A stretch of DNA of 64,000 bases from Stercorarius parasiticus (taxonomy: Eukaryota; Chordata; Aves; Charadriiformes; Stercorariidae): positions 60,111-124,110 of the forward strand of contig VWZL01000349.1 of NCBI GenBank assembly GCA_013396915.1, given 5' to 3'. Shown here in pieces: positions 62,350 to 64,000 of the stretch (positions within the stretch are counted from its first letter, which is position 1; each line of letters starts with the position of its first letter). Under the pieces are notes generated by a model that saw only the letters and a list, made by a program, of their open reading frames with translations, did no database searches and had not been told where the DNA came from. The position numbers and the translations under genes were made by a program.

Positions 62350-63110
62350 CAGTGAATGCTTACGGGGATTTCACTGAAGGATTAGTGTTTTGGCATGAGA
62401 GATGACTGCTAATTGTATGGAGGGTCACTGCAAAGCTGTATAAAATATACTCCGAAATAATTTGGAAAAGCGGCATCAACAACAAAAATTAGAGAATGTT
62501 TTGGCTTCAACATCGTCCGCACAATGTGGAAATACCAAATAGCTTATTCTCCAGTCATAACTGAAGTTCACTGTTGTACTCCTCCAAAATCGCACAGAAA
62601 AATGCTCCATTATTTTCTACCTTGTTTTGTAAAGCTGTTACACGTTCAGCGCCTAAAAGAATGCATTTTTGGAGAACTGCGCACTGATTACTTTAAAAAG
62701 CAAAGTTGCTTTGCTTAGTTCTGCAACCTGAGAGTAACAAACGAAAATGTCAACCATGCATTTTTAAATAACGTTTTCATTTCAACATCTGGATTAAGAT
62801 GCCACAATGAAAAACAGCACACAGGCTTCTCTCTGCTGCTTTCATAGATCTCCCATTCTTATGTTTCAGAACCAGCGAGTTTCAAAGCAAACAAAGAATC
62901 GGTTGGTGCTGCTAATGCCTTGCTTCTTGCTCAATGGCCTTATGTCATGAAAAGACCATATTTTTCAAATCTACATCTCCGTGAGCCAAAGATTTCATAT
63001 ACATTCCCACCCCAGAAATACAAAGTCAGGAACACAGCTGAAAGTGATTACCTAGATATTTTTATATGATGAAACTCAAAAGCTGCATCAAGTGATTTAC
63101 AAAATTCTCT
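62350..63110. other. AT-rich terminal block of the window
   Basis: About 750 bp of AT-rich, non-repetitive intronic sequence with CTAATTGTATGG and AAATAATTTGG segments. It could hold conserved elements; nothing coding is seen. Confidence 0.25.
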
Positions 63111-64000
63111 GTTAGACAAATCCCACATCTGTGCTGACCACTTGCCTCCCAGATCTCAGCAGATGGGGATTTCAAAAAGAAAAGTTAGGAATCCCTGAAA
63201 ATTGGGGTGTACCTTAAGCTGTAATCAAGGGTTTGCGGCTGGTATTTTCTTCCCCCCTACAAAATTGCGTACAGTCTAATTTAATAACATTTCTACCTCC
63301 TCCCCACCACTTCTTGCACAAACTCTACCTACAAAAGTAGTACCCAATGTCTTATTAGGAGAGGCTCCTACAGTAGATGATCTTTGTAAGTAGAGCGAAA
63401 AGAAAAAGCCCTTTTCTTGGGAAGGTGGGAAGGGAACACAGTAAGTAAAAAATAGTAATAATTAAAAAAAAGACCTCAAAAAGAGATATCTGCAAACAAG
63501 CAAGAGGCTGGTCACTTTTACCTATCGACCTTAAAACCACTGTTTTATTTGCGGTGCTGAGGAAGACATACTCCCAGCACCGAAGGGGTGTTCTATTTGT
63601 GCCCAACTCAGATCACCTACCAGAGTAGTCAGGCCACTAAAATACTAAAATCCAAAGCTACCAACTCGCTCTTTTCCCCCTCCTTAGGGCGAGACAGAAC
63701 AGACATCTTCTTTACACGCGGAGAAAGATCACATGCCTCTGACACACAATTCGGCAAAAGACAAATTTCATGCGAACATGGGAGAAAATACATAGGGCAG
63801 GGTATACAAATCCGGCTTTTAAGATAAAGAAAAAACACTGTCCCAATTGAAGTGTATTTACCAGCGTGAGCAAAGAGAGCTCCTCAAACTGTTTTCAGAT
63901 ACTTGACTGAATAATCACAGAAACATAATCAACATGTTTTGCATTTATTTAAAACCAGAGCAGAAGTATTTCAGCTCCAGTGGAAGTGGGTTTGCCTTCC

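Larger units (their letters stand above)
30466..64000 (-). other. NXN: NXN intron 1 (partial, more than 33.5 kb)
   Basis: No exon of NXN or any other gene is recognisable here on either strand, and NXN exon 1 with its roughly 120 codons is not present, so this is read as the long first intron, continuing beyond the window. Human NXN also has a very large first intron. The stretch is strikingly poor in interspersed repeats. Contents listed separately are MIR-like relics, simple repeats, a possible CR1 scrap and several AT-rich candidate regulatory blocks. Open frames up to about 190 codons are scattered and show no known domain. Confidence 0.8.

Noticed and set aside
30466..64000. Search for NXN exon 1, an alternative NXN first exon, or TIMM22
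   Set aside because: No frame resembling the NXN N-terminus or TIMM22 was recognised; exon 1 is assumed to be beyond the window.

Overview
This is a vertebrate nuclear genomic window, most likely from a bird. The evidence is spliced genes with GT-AG introns, a gene order matching human 17p13.3 (TLCD3A - GEMIN4 - GLOD4 - MRM3 - NXN), compact introns, CpG-rich promoters and very few interspersed repeats: one possible CR1 scrap and a few worn MIR-like relics. The class (bird rather than crocodilian or turtle) is inferred, and the species cannot be named. Isolated N bases and a six-N gap mark it as a draft assembly.

Layout. Positions 79-348 (+) hold the terminal coding exon of TLCD3A, followed by its 3'UTR with a poly(A) signal at 1844-1849. 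GEMIN4 lies convergently on the minus strand (2400 to about 5482, nearly all in one exon) with a very short 3'UTR. GLOD4 follows on the minus strand as nine coding exons (6937-11091), which splice in frame to 298 codons. A 79-bp CpG-rich bidirectional promoter (11092-11170) separates GLOD4 from MRM3 (+, 11171-13350, four coding exons), whose first exon is scrambled in this assembly. An intergenic gap of about 1.5 kb separates the convergent MRM3 and NXN 3' ends. NXN (-) has exons 8 to 2 at 15932-30465. Everything from 30466 to the window end is read as NXN intron 1 (more than 33.5 kb); exon 1 lies outside the window.

The genes do not form one pathway. GEMIN4 is an SMN-complex subunit (snRNP assembly), MRM3 is a mitochondrial rRNA 2'-O-methyltransferase, GLOD4 is a vicinal-oxygen-chelate (glyoxalase-like) protein, NXN is a thioredoxin-fold regulator of Wnt/Dishevelled signalling, and TLCD3A is a TLC-domain membrane protein. 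Two promoters, GEMIN4 and GLOD4/MRM3, each carry a perfect palindromic CRE (TGACGTCA) close to the start codon.

I found no novel gene system, mobile-element cargo or RNA gene. The most useful second-look items are two probable assembly faults in GC-rich first exons (MRM3 and GEMIN4), the CRE and CTCF-like promoter motifs, and several AT-rich, homeodomain-site-bearing blocks in NXN introns that are candidates for conserved enhancers.
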